The notes beneath the pieces were generated by a model. That model saw only the letters and a program-made list of their open reading frames with translations, made no database searches and had not been told where the DNA came from. Position numbers and translations under genes: made by a program. Positions 25,639 through 33,329 of a stretch of DNA of 49,399 bases are shown here, piece by piece. Position 1 is the stretch's first letter, and each line of letters begins with the position of its first letter. The DNA is from Faecalibacterium sp. (GTDB taxonomy: Bacteria > Bacillota > Clostridia > Oscillospirales > Ruminococcaceae), in contig JAHHRL010000013.1 of the NCBI GenBank assembly GCA_020025825.1, positions 1-49,399 on the forward strand. Direction: 5' to 3'.

Positions 25639-27135
25639 ATGATGAAACATCTGCAGAAGCTGGGTAAAGCTTTAATGCTGCCCGTAGCTTGCCTGCCCAT
25701 TTGTGGTATCCTGATGGGTTTGGGCTATGCACTTGCACCTGCGGTTATGGGTGTTCCCAACAAGCCCACCGAAGGTTTTATGTATGTTCTGGGTTTCTTC
25801 CTGATTAAAGCAGGCGGTGCTTTGATTGACAACATGGCACTGCTGTTTGCAATCGGCGTTGCTGTTGGCTTGGCTGACGACAACGACGGCACCGCCGGTC
25901 TGTCCGGTCTGGTTAGCTGGCTGATGATCACCAACCTGCTGAGCGTTGGCGTAGTTAGCCAGGTTGCTCCCGGCATGATTGCTAACCCCACCAATGAGGT
26001 TGCATTCGGCAAAATTGCTAACCCCTTCATCGGCATTCTGTGCGGCATTATCGGCGCTGTTTGCTACAACAAGTTTAAGAATACCAAGCTGCCTGACGTG
26101 CTGGCATTCTTCTCCGGCAAGCGCTCTGTCGCTATCGTAACCGGTATTGTTTCCATTCTGGTTTCTGTCGTTCTGCTGTTCGTATGGCCTATCGTCTTCG
26201 GTGTTCTGGTTGCTATCGGCAACGGCATCAAGGGCATGGGCGTCATCGGTGTTGGTCTGTACGCATTCCTGAACCGTTTGCTGATCCCCACCGGCCTGCA
26301 TCACGCTTTGAACAACGTGTTCTGGTTTGACACCATCGGCATGGGCGACTTGACTGCATACTGGGGCGCTCTGGTTGAGGGCGACGTTATGGCAAACGGC
26401 ACCGTCATCAACTGGTCCGTTGGCTCTTACATGGCTGGTTTCTTCCCCTGCATGATGTTCGGTATTCTGGGTGCTGCTTGCGCTATGATTCGCACTGCTA
26501 AGCCCGGCAAGCAGAAGATTGCTATGGGCATCGTTGGCTCCGCAGCTATCTGTGCACTGCTGTGCGGCGTTACCGAGCCGTTCGAGTTCGCATTCATGTT
26601 CCTGGCATTCCCCCTGTACGTTGTTTACTCTGCTCTGTATGGCATCTTTGCTGCTGTTACTGTCGCTCTGGGCTTCCGCGCAGGCTTCTGCTTCTCCGCT
26701 GGCCTGACCGACCTGATCTTCTCCGCATCTCTGCCTGCAGCTGCTAAGACCTGGCTGATCCTGCCTTTGGGCATCGCAGCATTCATCGTCTTCTACCTGG
26801 TATTCCGCTTTGCTATTGTTAAGTGGAACCTGAAGACTCCCGGCCGTGAGGATGACGAAGAAGCTGAGCTGAAGATTGACCTGGCTAACGATGACTACAC
26901 CGCTATGGCTGAAATCATTCTGGAAGGCGTTGGCGGCAAGGACAACTTGGTTTCCATCGACAACTGCATCACTCGCCTGCGTCTGGAAGTTAAGGATCGC
27001 CTGCTGGTTGACGAAAAGAAGATCAAGTCTTCCGGCGCTGCTGGTGTTATCCGTCCGGGCAAGACCTCTGTGCAGGTTGTTATCGGACCCAAGGTTCAGT
27101 TTGTTGCTGACGAGTTCAAGAAGCTGGCAAAATAA
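25639..27135 (+). CDS. PTS IICB transporter, glucose/N-acetylglucosamine family
   Basis: Encodes about 498 residues. The IIC domain (about 1-385, around ten membrane helices) imports the sugar; the IIB domain (about 415-498) phosphorylates it, with active Cys in DNCITRLRLEV. PTGLHHALNNVFWFD, GVTEPFEFAFMF and NLKTPGRED fit the NagE-type branch, suggesting N-acetylglucosamine, but glucose is also possible. No IIA domain is attached; the separate IIA at 23156 should supply it. AAGGAGG at 25623-25629 precedes two consecutive ATG codons; the first is used. Codon use is strongly biased, as expected for a highly expressed gene. Confidence 0.92.
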   Translation: MMKHLQKLGKALMLPVACLPICGILMGLGYALAPAVMGVPNKPTEGFMYVLGFFLIKAGGALIDNMALLFAIGVAVGLADDNDGTAGLSGLVSWLMITNLLSVGVVSQVAPGMIANPTNEVAFGKIANPFIGILCGIIGAVCYNKFKNTKLPDVLAFFSGKRSVAIVTGIVSILVSVVLLFVWPIVFGVLVAIGNGIKGMGVIGVGLYAFLNRLLIPTGLHHALNNVFWFDTIGMGDLTAYWGALVEGDVMANGTVINWSVGSYMAGFFPCMMFGILGAACAMIRTAKPGKQKIAMGIVGSAAICALLCGVTEPFEFAFMFLAFPLYVVYSALYGIFAAVTVALGFRAGFCFSAGLTDLIFSASLPAAAKTWLILPLGIAAFIVFYLVFRFAIVKWNLKTPGREDDEEAELKIDLANDDYTAMAEIILEGVGGKDNLVSIDNCITRLRLEVKDRLLVDEKKIKSSGAAGVIRPGKTSVQVVIGPKVQFVADEFKKLAK

Positions 27136-27177
27136 TAATTTAGTCTAATAGGGCTAGGCCCACTGCCCTATCTTTGT

Positions 27178-27221
27178 AAAAGAGCCCCTGCCGCATCAAT
27201 ATCTGCGGCAGGGGCTCTTTT
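27178..27221 (+). terminator. Terminator of the PTS cluster
   Basis: Perfect 18-bp arms (AAAAGAGCCCCTGCCGCA and complement) with an 8-base loop, followed by a short T-rich tail. A weaker AGGGC/GCCCT hairpin lies just before it, at about 27149-27169. Confidence 0.9.
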
Positions 27222-27239
27222 CTGTTATCACTATATAAT

Positions 27240-27287
27240 AACAAAGCACCGCACGACAGCGCTTCTTCTGTCATGTGGTGCTTTGTT
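27240..27287 (-). terminator. Terminator of the C_GCAxxG_C_C gene pair
   Basis: AACAAAGCACC and GGTGCTTTGTT arms with an imperfect inner stem, symmetric A/T flanks, placed just downstream of the minus-strand gene ending at 27301. Confidence 0.7.
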
Positions 27288-27300
27288 TTATATCATCTTG

Positions 27301-27765
27301 TTACTGTGCGTCTTTAGGATGGCCCGCAATATATTCTGCAACCATATCCGCAGCCACTTCTACCAGCTGCACGCAAGGACGCTTTTTGTAGTATGCCTCT
27401 GTGCGGGGTTCAGCCTGCGGCACACCCTCTGGCTTTACCAGCCCCAGCAGCTCCTTACAAATTAAGCTATTGCCGCCGGTTTGCTCCTTAAACTTGGGGG
27501 CCAGTTCCTGTATCATGCCATAAATACGAGATTTATCGTTGGGGTCTTCCGGATTTGCATAATACAAGCTGATTACCTGTGCAGCGCCGCAAAAAGCACC
27601 GCACACTTCACGCAAGCGGCCAATGCCGGCACCGAAACCGCAGGACATACGCAGTGCCAATGATTCCGTAATGCCAAGCTCCTCTGCAAATGCTGCTACA
27701 ACACTCTGGCTGCAATTGTATCCTTTTTTGAAATAGGCAACCGCCTTTTCACCATATACGCCCAT
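27301..27765 (-). CDS. C_GCAxxG_C_C family redox-type protein
   Basis: Encodes 154 residues. The family is named for its cysteine pattern, seen here as GYNCSQSVVAAFAEELG, SCGFGAGIGR and VCGAFCGA, with more Cys toward the C-terminus (SLICKELLG, KKRPCVQLV). These proteins are small and helical and are suspected of redox or metal-linked roles, but none is proven. AAAGGAG precedes the ATG at 27765. It follows the DUF2500 gene by 14 bases, so the two form an operon with a shared promoter at 28149-28177. Confidence 0.88.
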   Translation of the reverse strand: MGVYGEKAVAYFKKGYNCSQSVVAAFAEELGITESLALRMSCGFGAGIGRLREVCGAFCGAAQVISLYYANPEDPNDKSRIYGMIQELAPKFKEQTGGNSLICKELLGLVKPEGVPQAEPRTEAYYKKRPCVQLVEVAADMVAEYIAGHPKDAQ

Positions 27766-27779
27766 TGTTACACGCTCCT

Positions 27780-28112
27780 TTATGCACGTTCAAAACTTAA
27801 ATATTGATTTCCCTGAAAGCGCAGCTTCCCGTAATCTCCCTCTGCCAGCATCCCATATTCCTGTGCCGGAACGATAAATTCCATGCGGTCTCCGCTTTCT
27901 ACCTGAAAGGTCGCAAAGTATCTGCTGCGGGGCATATCGCTATTATAACCGGCATTTACACGCTTTGTTACTACAGTTGCCATCACTGCAAGCTGTGGCT
28001 GATTTTTATTGTATCTTCTCTGCTTTACGATATGAATAAACGCAAATATGATAAAAATCCAAATTATCAGTATAAGAACAGGTATCATCATAAATGTAAA
28101 ACCAAAAAACAA
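27780..28112 (-). CDS. DUF2500 domain membrane-anchored protein
   Basis: Encodes 110 residues. A single N-terminal membrane helix (MIPVLILIIWIFIIFAFI) is followed by a short basic region (KQRRYNKNQ) and a small beta domain with VMATVVTKR, YFATFQVESGDRMEF and GDYGKLRFQGNQYLSFER, the hallmarks of DUF2500. Function is unknown; the domain probably stays on the cytoplasmic side close to the membrane. The start is TTG (28110-28112), with GGGAGGG eight bases upstream; the nearby ATG at 28115-28117 is in another frame that closes at once. First gene of a two-gene operon. Confidence 0.85.
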   Translation of the reverse strand: MFFGFTFMMIPVLILIIWIFIIFAFIHIVKQRRYNKNQPQLAVMATVVTKRVNAGYNSDMPRSRYFATFQVESGDRMEFIVPAQEYGMLAEGDYGKLRFQGNQYLSFERA

Positions 28113-28148
28113 TGCATTGTCCCTCCCTACAGTAAAATAAGTACCGAC

Positions 28149-28177
28149 ATTATATCATGTTTTCTTTTTTCTTTCCA
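28149..28177 (-). promoter_or_regulatory. Promoter of the DUF2500 operon
   Basis: Minus-strand -35 TGGAAA (28172-28177), 17-base spacer, extended -10 TGATATAAT with TATAAT at 28149-28154. Confidence 0.65.
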
Positions 28178-28233
28178 CCATATCCGGTATATTGCCGGAT
28201 TCTTAACTTTTTATGAAACCGCTCGTATGGGGC

Positions 28234-28262
28234 TTGCATTTGTATGCAAAAAGCGGTATATT
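28234..28262 (+). promoter_or_regulatory. htpG promoter
   Basis: -35 TTGCAT (28234-28239), 17-base spacer, -10 TATATT (28257-28262), whose last bases overlap the CIRCE element. Confidence 0.75.
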
Positions 28263-28287
28263 AGCACTCGAACAGTAAGAGTGCCAA
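28261..28287. promoter_or_regulatory. CIRCE element (HrcA operator)
   Basis: TTAGCACTC, nine bases, then GAGTGCCAA. This matches the CIRCE consensus TTAGCACTC-N9-GAGTGCTAA with one mismatch. It overlaps the -10 end of the htpG promoter, so HrcA should repress htpG until heat or protein stress. Confidence 0.93.
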
Positions 28288-28344
28288 ATTGAATTTAGCA
28301 GTGTTTTGCCACTCTGCCAATAAAAGAATCGAGGTAATATTCTC

Positions 28345-30273
28345 ATGGCTATGAAACAGTTTAAGGCCGAAAGTAAAAAGCTGATGGACATGATGATTCA
28401 CTCCATCTATACAAACAAGGAAATCTTTCTGCGTGAGCTGATTAGCAACGCCTCTGACGCTATTGATAAGCTGTACTTCCGCAGCTTGACCGACAGCAAC
28501 GTTGGTATGAACAAAGAAGATTTTGCGATTCACCTTTCTCTTGATAAGGAAAACCGCCTGCTGACCGTTTCTGATAACGGTATCGGCATGACCAAGGAAG
28601 AGCTGGAAAAGAACCTGGGCACGATTGCACACTCCGGCAGCTTGGACTTTAAGAAGGAAAACAAGGACGACGATATTGATATTATCGGTCAGTTCGGTGT
28701 TGGCTTCTATGCAAGCTTTATGGTTGCAGACCGTGTTACCGTTATTACCCGTGCATATGGCAGCGACGAAGCTTGGAAGTGGGAAAGCACCGGTGTTCAG
28801 GGCTACCAAATTGAGCCTGCCGAAAAGGATACCGTCGGCACCGATATTATCCTGCACATTAAGGATAACACCGAGGACGAAAACTACGATAACTTCGCCA
28901 GCGAGTACGAGTTGGTTTCTCTTGTTAAAAAGTACAGCGACTATGTACGCTACCCCATCACCATGTACCGTGAAAAGAGCCGCATGAAGGACAAGCCCGA
29001 AGACGCCGGCGACGATTACACCCCCGAATACGAAACCTACACCGAGCTGGAAACCCTTAACAGCATGGTTCCTATTTGGAAAAAGCAGAAGAGCGAGGTT
29101 TCCGCTGAGGAGTACAACGACTTCTACAAGACCAAGTTCCACGACTTTACCGACCCTGCACGTGTTATTGTTTCCCGCACTGAGGGTACTGCAAACTATA
29201 ACGCACTGCTGTTTGTCCCCGACCGTCCTGCTTACGATTATTACAGCAAGGACTTTGAAAAGGGTTTGGCCCTGTACGCTTCCGGCGTATTGATTATGGA
29301 AAAGTGCGCAGACCTGCTGCCTGACCACTTCAGCTTTATCAAGGGTATTGTCGATAGTCAGGATTTGAGCCTGAACATCAGCCGTGAGATGCTGCAGCAG
29401 GACAACCAGTTGAAGCTGATTCGCAACGCACTGGAAAAGAAAATCAAGAACGAGCTGCGCTCTATGCAGTTGAACGACCGTGAAAAGTATGAAGCATTCT
29501 GGAAGAACTTCGGCCGCCAAATCAAGTTTGGCTGCTATGCAGACTACGGTATGCACAGCGCCCTGCTGAAGGATTTACTGTTGTTCTACTCTGCAAAGGA
29601 GCAGAAGATGGTTACCTTGGACGAGTATACCGAGGCAATGCCTGTTGAGCAGAAGTTCATCTACTTTGCAGCCGGTGACAGCTCCGAGCGTCTGGCAAAG
29701 CTGCCTTCTACCGAGCTGGTACTGGACAAGGGCTACGATGTCCTGCTGTGCACCGAGGACGTTGATGAATTCTGCTTGCAGATTCTGCACTCCGCTACCG
29801 CAAAGGACGCTGAGGACAAGGAACGCACCGTTGAATTTAAGAATGTCAACAGCGGCGACTTGGGGCTGGAAAGCGAAGACGAAAAGAAGGCCGCCGAGGA
29901 AGCTACCGCATCAAACAAGGACTTGTTTGATGCAATGCAGGCTGCACTGAACGGTAAGGTAAAGGCCGTTAAGATTTCCACCCGTTTGAAGGGCCACCCG
30001 GTTTGCCTGTCTTCCGACGGTCCTCTGTCCATCGAGATGGAAAAGGTGCTGCGCACACAGCCCGGCGGAGAAGGCGTAACCAGCGACAAGGTTCTGGAGC
30101 TGAACGCACAGCACCCCGTTTTTGCTGTTATGCAGGCTGCACAGGCTGCCGGTGACACCGAAAAGATTCAGCAGTACAGCACCATTCTGTATGCACAGGC
30201 TCAGCTGATTGAAGGCCTGCCTGTAGATGACCCCGCTGCATACGCTCAGGCCGTTTGCGAATTGATGAAATAA
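28345..30273 (+). CDS. htpG: Molecular chaperone HtpG (Hsp90)
   Basis: Encodes 642 residues, normal for HtpG. It is an ATP-driven dimeric chaperone in the cytoplasm. The N-terminal ATPase domain (about 1-220) shows FLRELISNASDAIDKL, DNGIGMT and IGQFGVGFYASFMV, the GHKL ATP-site motifs. The middle domain (about 230-500) binds clients, and the C-terminal part (about 510-642) makes the dimer. GAGG lies about 10 bases before the first ATG. It is a single-gene unit with HrcA/CIRCE control and its own terminator at 30291-30329. In Bacillus subtilis htpG is not under HrcA, so the CIRCE site here differs from that model organism. Confidence 0.97.
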   Translation: MAMKQFKAESKKLMDMMIHSIYTNKEIFLRELISNASDAIDKLYFRSLTDSNVGMNKEDFAIHLSLDKENRLLTVSDNGIGMTKEELEKNLGTIAHSGSLDFKKENKDDDIDIIGQFGVGFYASFMVADRVTVITRAYGSDEAWKWESTGVQGYQIEPAEKDTVGTDIILHIKDNTEDENYDNFASEYELVSLVKKYSDYVRYPITMYREKSRMKDKPEDAGDDYTPEYETYTELETLNSMVPIWKKQKSEVSAEEYNDFYKTKFHDFTDPARVIVSRTEGTANYNALLFVPDRPAYDYYSKDFEKGLALYASGVLIMEKCADLLPDHFSFIKGIVDSQDLSLNISREMLQQDNQLKLIRNALEKKIKNELRSMQLNDREKYEAFWKNFGRQIKFGCYADYGMHSALLKDLLLFYSAKEQKMVTLDEYTEAMPVEQKFIYFAAGDSSERLAKLPSTELVLDKGYDVLLCTEDVDEFCLQILHSATAKDAEDKERTVEFKNVNSGDLGLESEDEKKAAEEATASNKDLFDAMQAALNGKVKAVKISTRLKGHPVCLSSDGPLSIEMEKVLRTQPGGEGVTSDKVLELNAQHPVFAVMQAAQAAGDTEKIQQYSTILYAQAQLIEGLPVDDPAAYAQAVCELMK

Positions 30274-30290
30274 TAAATCTAGTCTTAACA

Positions 30291-30329
30291 AAAATGCCAT
30301 GTTCTGCTATAGTAAGAACATGGCATTTT
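30291..30329 (+). terminator. Terminator of htpG
   Basis: Perfect 15-bp arms AAAATGCCATGTTCT and complement around a 9-base loop, ending in TTTT. Confidence 0.85.
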
Positions 30330-30374
30330 GCTTATATTTTTTCAGGTTCAGTACAGGGTAAGGAGAAGGGGTTC

Positions 30375-31574
30375 ATGGCATACTATAAAATGTATAATAA
30401 CAATAACAACAATCGCAACAATGATAATAACGGCATCAGCTGGGGCCTTATTGCCTTTCTTGTACTCATTGGCTTATGGCCTGTTGCCATCTTCTTTACC
30501 ATTGTAAAATTAAAAATACAAAGAGATAAACAGCGCTTGGATTCCAACGGCTGGCAGTCGCCTTACGCCGGCAGCAACCCGGCACGGTACACCCCTACAC
30601 AGGGTACGATGTTTGAGGAAAACGATAATGATGCCGAAAATGCACGCACTTCTGCACAAGAATCCCAAAACCTGAAAAACGCTAAACTAGTTTCCAACCT
30701 GCTTATTATTCTAGGTGCGGTTACTGCCGTATTCGCTGTTCCCGGCTTACACCAATGCATTTTTTCTTTAATGCACGGCTTCTTTGATGCCTTTACAGTA
30801 GAATACAGCCTACTGCCCGCACTGCCTCCCCTGTTTGGCGGCGGCTTACTTACTTTTTTCGGCACCCGCATGAAGCGAATGATGCGCCGGGAAAATTTAA
30901 TGAAAACGATTGCAGGCGATGTGGACAATATTTCTATTAAGGAGTTAAGTGCCGCCAGCGGCTATGACAAAAAGAAAACCATCGACATTTTGAAATCTGC
31001 TGTATCTCATGGTTTATTTGGTCCTACCGCCTACATTGATATGCGTACGAGCACCTTAGTTATTCGTGGTAAGGCTCCGCAGCCAGCTCCCAAAAAGCCC
31101 CGCAAGAAAAAAGCAGAAACGGACGTTGCTGAACCGCAAAATCATTACGAAGAAATTTTGCACCAGCTGCGAAAGCTGAATGATGATATTCCCGGTGAGG
31201 AAATGAGCGAAAAAATCGACAAGCTGGAGGATATTTCTCGGCGCATTTTTGCCCTTGCTGAAAAGGACCCTGAGAAAAAGCCTCATTTAAGCAAGTTTAT
31301 GGATTACTACCTGCCCACTGCCTTAAAGCTGTTAAGTACTTATGCAACGCTGGACTCGCAAGGCTTACAAGGTCAAAATGTAACTGAGACCAAAGCCAGC
31401 ATTGAAAATGCTATGGATATGTTGGTTACTGCTTTTGAGGGACAGTTGGATAAGCTGTTCCAAAGCGATGCGCTGGATATTTCCGGTGATATTGCTGCCC
31501 TGCAAAGCATGTTGACTATGGACGGCCTAACCGGCGGCATCTTTGATTCTGATACCCAGACCCCCGAAGTATAA
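30375..31574 (+). CDS. XpaC-like 5-bromo-4-chloroindolyl phosphate hydrolysis family protein
   Basis: Encodes 399 residues. The N-terminus (residues about 6-20) is nearly all Asn, from AAC/AAT codons. A membrane helix follows (WGLIAFLVLIGLWPVAIFF), then a linker, further hydrophobic segments at about 110-130 and 150-165, and a winged-helix-like region (NISIKELSAASGYDKKKTID). The C-terminal XpaC-type domain (about 255-390) has FMDYYLPTALKLLSTYATL and a long coiled helix ending in LQSMLTMDGL. The family often sits with TelA-like toxic-anion-resistance genes, which are not seen here. The true function is unknown despite the name. The ATG at 30375 has AAGGAGAAGG upstream. Confidence 0.82.
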   Translation: MAYYKMYNNNNNNRNNDNNGISWGLIAFLVLIGLWPVAIFFTIVKLKIQRDKQRLDSNGWQSPYAGSNPARYTPTQGTMFEENDNDAENARTSAQESQNLKNAKLVSNLLIILGAVTAVFAVPGLHQCIFSLMHGFFDAFTVEYSLLPALPPLFGGGLLTFFGTRMKRMMRRENLMKTIAGDVDNISIKELSAASGYDKKKTIDILKSAVSHGLFGPTAYIDMRTSTLVIRGKAPQPAPKKPRKKKAETDVAEPQNHYEEILHQLRKLNDDIPGEEMSEKIDKLEDISRRIFALAEKDPEKKPHLSKFMDYYLPTALKLLSTYATLDSQGLQGQNVTETKASIENAMDMLVTAFEGQLDKLFQSDALDISGDIAALQSMLTMDGLTGGIFDSDTQTPEV

Positions 31575-31867
31575 AATAAAAGCGGCGTGCATTGGGGTCG
31601 CTCTATAAGGACGTATTCCTAAAAAGCTTCAGGAGTTGCTGTCTAACGATTTCACCATTTGGGGTAACATTGCAAAGAGTATACGCGTAAAATGGCGCAC
31701 AGAAACAATCTTGTTTTCTATTTTTCCTGTATCTTGTATTATAACCAATCGAGTTCTTTAGCTCATAGAAGGGCTACTGTGCAGATAGTTTCAATGAAAC
31801 TCATTGACTGCGATACTATAGAACTCACTAAGATAAAATGAGGTATATAAATACAAAAGGATCTATA
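31575..31867. other. Intergenic region with no clear gene
   Basis: About 290 bases between the XpaC-like gene and the GNAT. One stretch (31609-31755) stays open for 48 codons without a start or ribosome site (PKKLQELLSNDFTIWGNIAK) and may be a gene remnant of unknown origin. TTGTTT and TATTAT boxes near 31711-31742 are too far apart for a firm promoter call. No hairpin terminator is obvious after 31574. Confidence 0.4.
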
Positions 31868-32398
31868 ATGAACATTCAGTATAAAAATATTCAAATTCGA
31901 AATGCCACTCCATTAGATGCACCTCAACTTTGCACTTGGTGGAATGATGGTAAGGTTATGGCACATGCCGGCTTTCCGTATGGTCTTGGTATCAGTGCAG
32001 AAAAAATTGTTGCAGATATTTATAAGATGGATGACATGCGGAGCGTATGTATAATTCTATATGATAACAAACCCATTGGAGAAATGGATTATCACATCTC
32101 CGAAGATAAAAGCACAGCGGATATTGGAATTAAGATTTGTAATGCAGACAAGCAAAACCATGGATTGGGAAAGTTGATTTTGAGCCTTTTTATTCAAGAA
32201 CTTTTTTCTAAGTATGGTGTTTCTAAAATCAAACTTGATCCAAATCTTAAAAACACCAGAGCTCAGCATGTTTACGAGCAGCTTGGTTTTCAGAAAACAT
32301 GCATTGAATGGGATTCGTGGACGGATCAATTGGGCCAGCTGCAATCTGCAGTTTTGTATGAACTAACCCCGGAGCAGTTTATTTCGTATATATCTTAA
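31868..32398 (+). CDS. GNAT-family N-acetyltransferase (RimJ/RimL-like)
   Basis: Encodes 176 residues. MNIQYKNIQIRNATPLDAPQ and LCTWWNDGKVMAHAGFPYGL match the start of RimJ/RimL-type and aminoglycoside-type acetyltransferases. Motif A is IGIKICNADKQNHGLGKLIL, with Q-N-H-G-L-G as the CoA loop, and motif B is NTRAQHVYEQLGFQKTC. The ATG at 31868 has AAAGGA upstream. Base composition is clearly more A/T-rich than the neighbours (many ATA, AAA and TTT codons), which suggests recent acquisition. The substrate could be a drug, metabolite or protein N-terminus; not decidable. Confidence 0.85.
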   Translation: MNIQYKNIQIRNATPLDAPQLCTWWNDGKVMAHAGFPYGLGISAEKIVADIYKMDDMRSVCIILYDNKPIGEMDYHISEDKSTADIGIKICNADKQNHGLGKLILSLFIQELFSKYGVSKIKLDPNLKNTRAQHVYEQLGFQKTCIEWDSWTDQLGQLQSAVLYELTPEQFISYIS

Positions 32399-32451
32399 CG
32401 GGACGACACCTGTTAGATAAATTCTAATTTATCGGGCAAACTATATCACAA

Positions 32452-32490
32452 AAAAACGGAGTGTATCGAATTTCGATACACTCCGTTTTT
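32452..32490. terminator. Terminator between convergent genes
   Basis: AAAAACGGAGTGTATCGAA pairs with its complement ending in TTTTT; symmetric flanks allow use from both directions. The core GTATCGA...TCGATAC resembles the hairpin at 43047. Confidence 0.85.
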
Positions 32491-32564
32491 CCTAAATTGT
32501 TTTCCTTATCTGGCATTCACTTAAAGCATTGTCACTTTTATTCAGGTTTTATGACGCAGCCTTG

Positions 32565-33329
32565 TTACGCTGCTGCCGGCATACGAAATACCCAATAGAA
32601 CAGTACCGCACAAATTTCACGCAAATAGCAGGCCGGCATCTGCATCACGGGCAGCCCTGCGGGCATTGCGTGTGATTGTACAAAGCCTTCTCTTTCTGCG
32701 TATTTTCCCGCACGGTAGCAATGGAAGCCATTTGTCACATAGGCAACGGGGGCAGCAGGGTCTATGCCATTCTGCTGCAAAAGTTTTGCTGCAAAGCGGA
32801 AGTTTTCCTCTGTAGACGTGCTTTTATCTTCCATGATAATCTGATTTTCCGGCACACCATGTTGTACCAGCCAGCGCTGCATTGCCAGTGCTTCGGAAAT
32901 CTTTTCGTCATGGCCTTTGCCGCCGCATACTACAATGGTAACCATGGGGTTCTTTTCGTAAAACTCCAATGCGGCACGCAAACGGTATTCCAATACCAGC
33001 GATGGCTTCTCGCCGTGTACTGCACAACCTAAAACAACCAATGTGTTTTCCTCCCCAGTTGCGGTATTATCCACCTGACGGGATACAATCACTGCAAGGG
33101 TAACGCACACCACCACGCAAATCAGCAGCAAAAAACCCAGCAGGATATGCCCCCACAGGGTCTTTGCAAGTGCAGCATCGACTTTGCGCCAAAATACGGT
33201 ATACAAAATACATATACCTGTAATCAGCCACACTAGAATGCTGCCTAAATTCAGGTTGCTGGCTGCTACATAATAAAGGCTTAGCAATACTAACAGTACA
33301 GAAAGCACCGTCAAAATATGCTGCTTCAC
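32565..33329 (-). CDS. YdcF/SanA-like DUF218 membrane protein
   Basis: Encodes 254 residues. Three hydrophobic segments at the N-terminus (about 4-24, 28-46 and 60-84) are followed by the DUF218 domain: NTLVVLGCAVHGEKPSLVLEYR, VCGGKGHDEKISEALAMQRW, IIMEDKSTSTEENFRFA and VTNGFHCYRAGKYA. The order matches YdcF-like proteins, whose domain probably lies outside the membrane and is linked to envelope polysaccharide or lipid-carrier metabolism; the reaction is not established. It overlaps the deoB stop by four bases (ATGA), so it is co-translated with deoB, a pairing with no obvious shared pathway. Confidence 0.85.
   Translation of the reverse strand: MKQHILTVLSVLLVLLSLYYVAASNLNLGSILVWLITGICILYTVFWRKVDAALAKTLWGHILLGFLLLICVVVCVTLAVIVSRQVDNTATGEENTLVVLGCAVHGEKPSLVLEYRLRAALEFYEKNPMVTIVVCGGKGHDEKISEALAMQRWLVQHGVPENQIIMEDKSTSTEENFRFAAKLLQQNGIDPAAPVAYVTNGFHCYRAGKYAEREGFVQSHAMPAGLPVMQMPACYLREICAVLFYWVFRMPAAA

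Noticed and set aside
28261..29556. 431-codon frame opposite htpG
   Set aside because: Shadow of htpG; hydrophobic look comes from reading biased codons backward.
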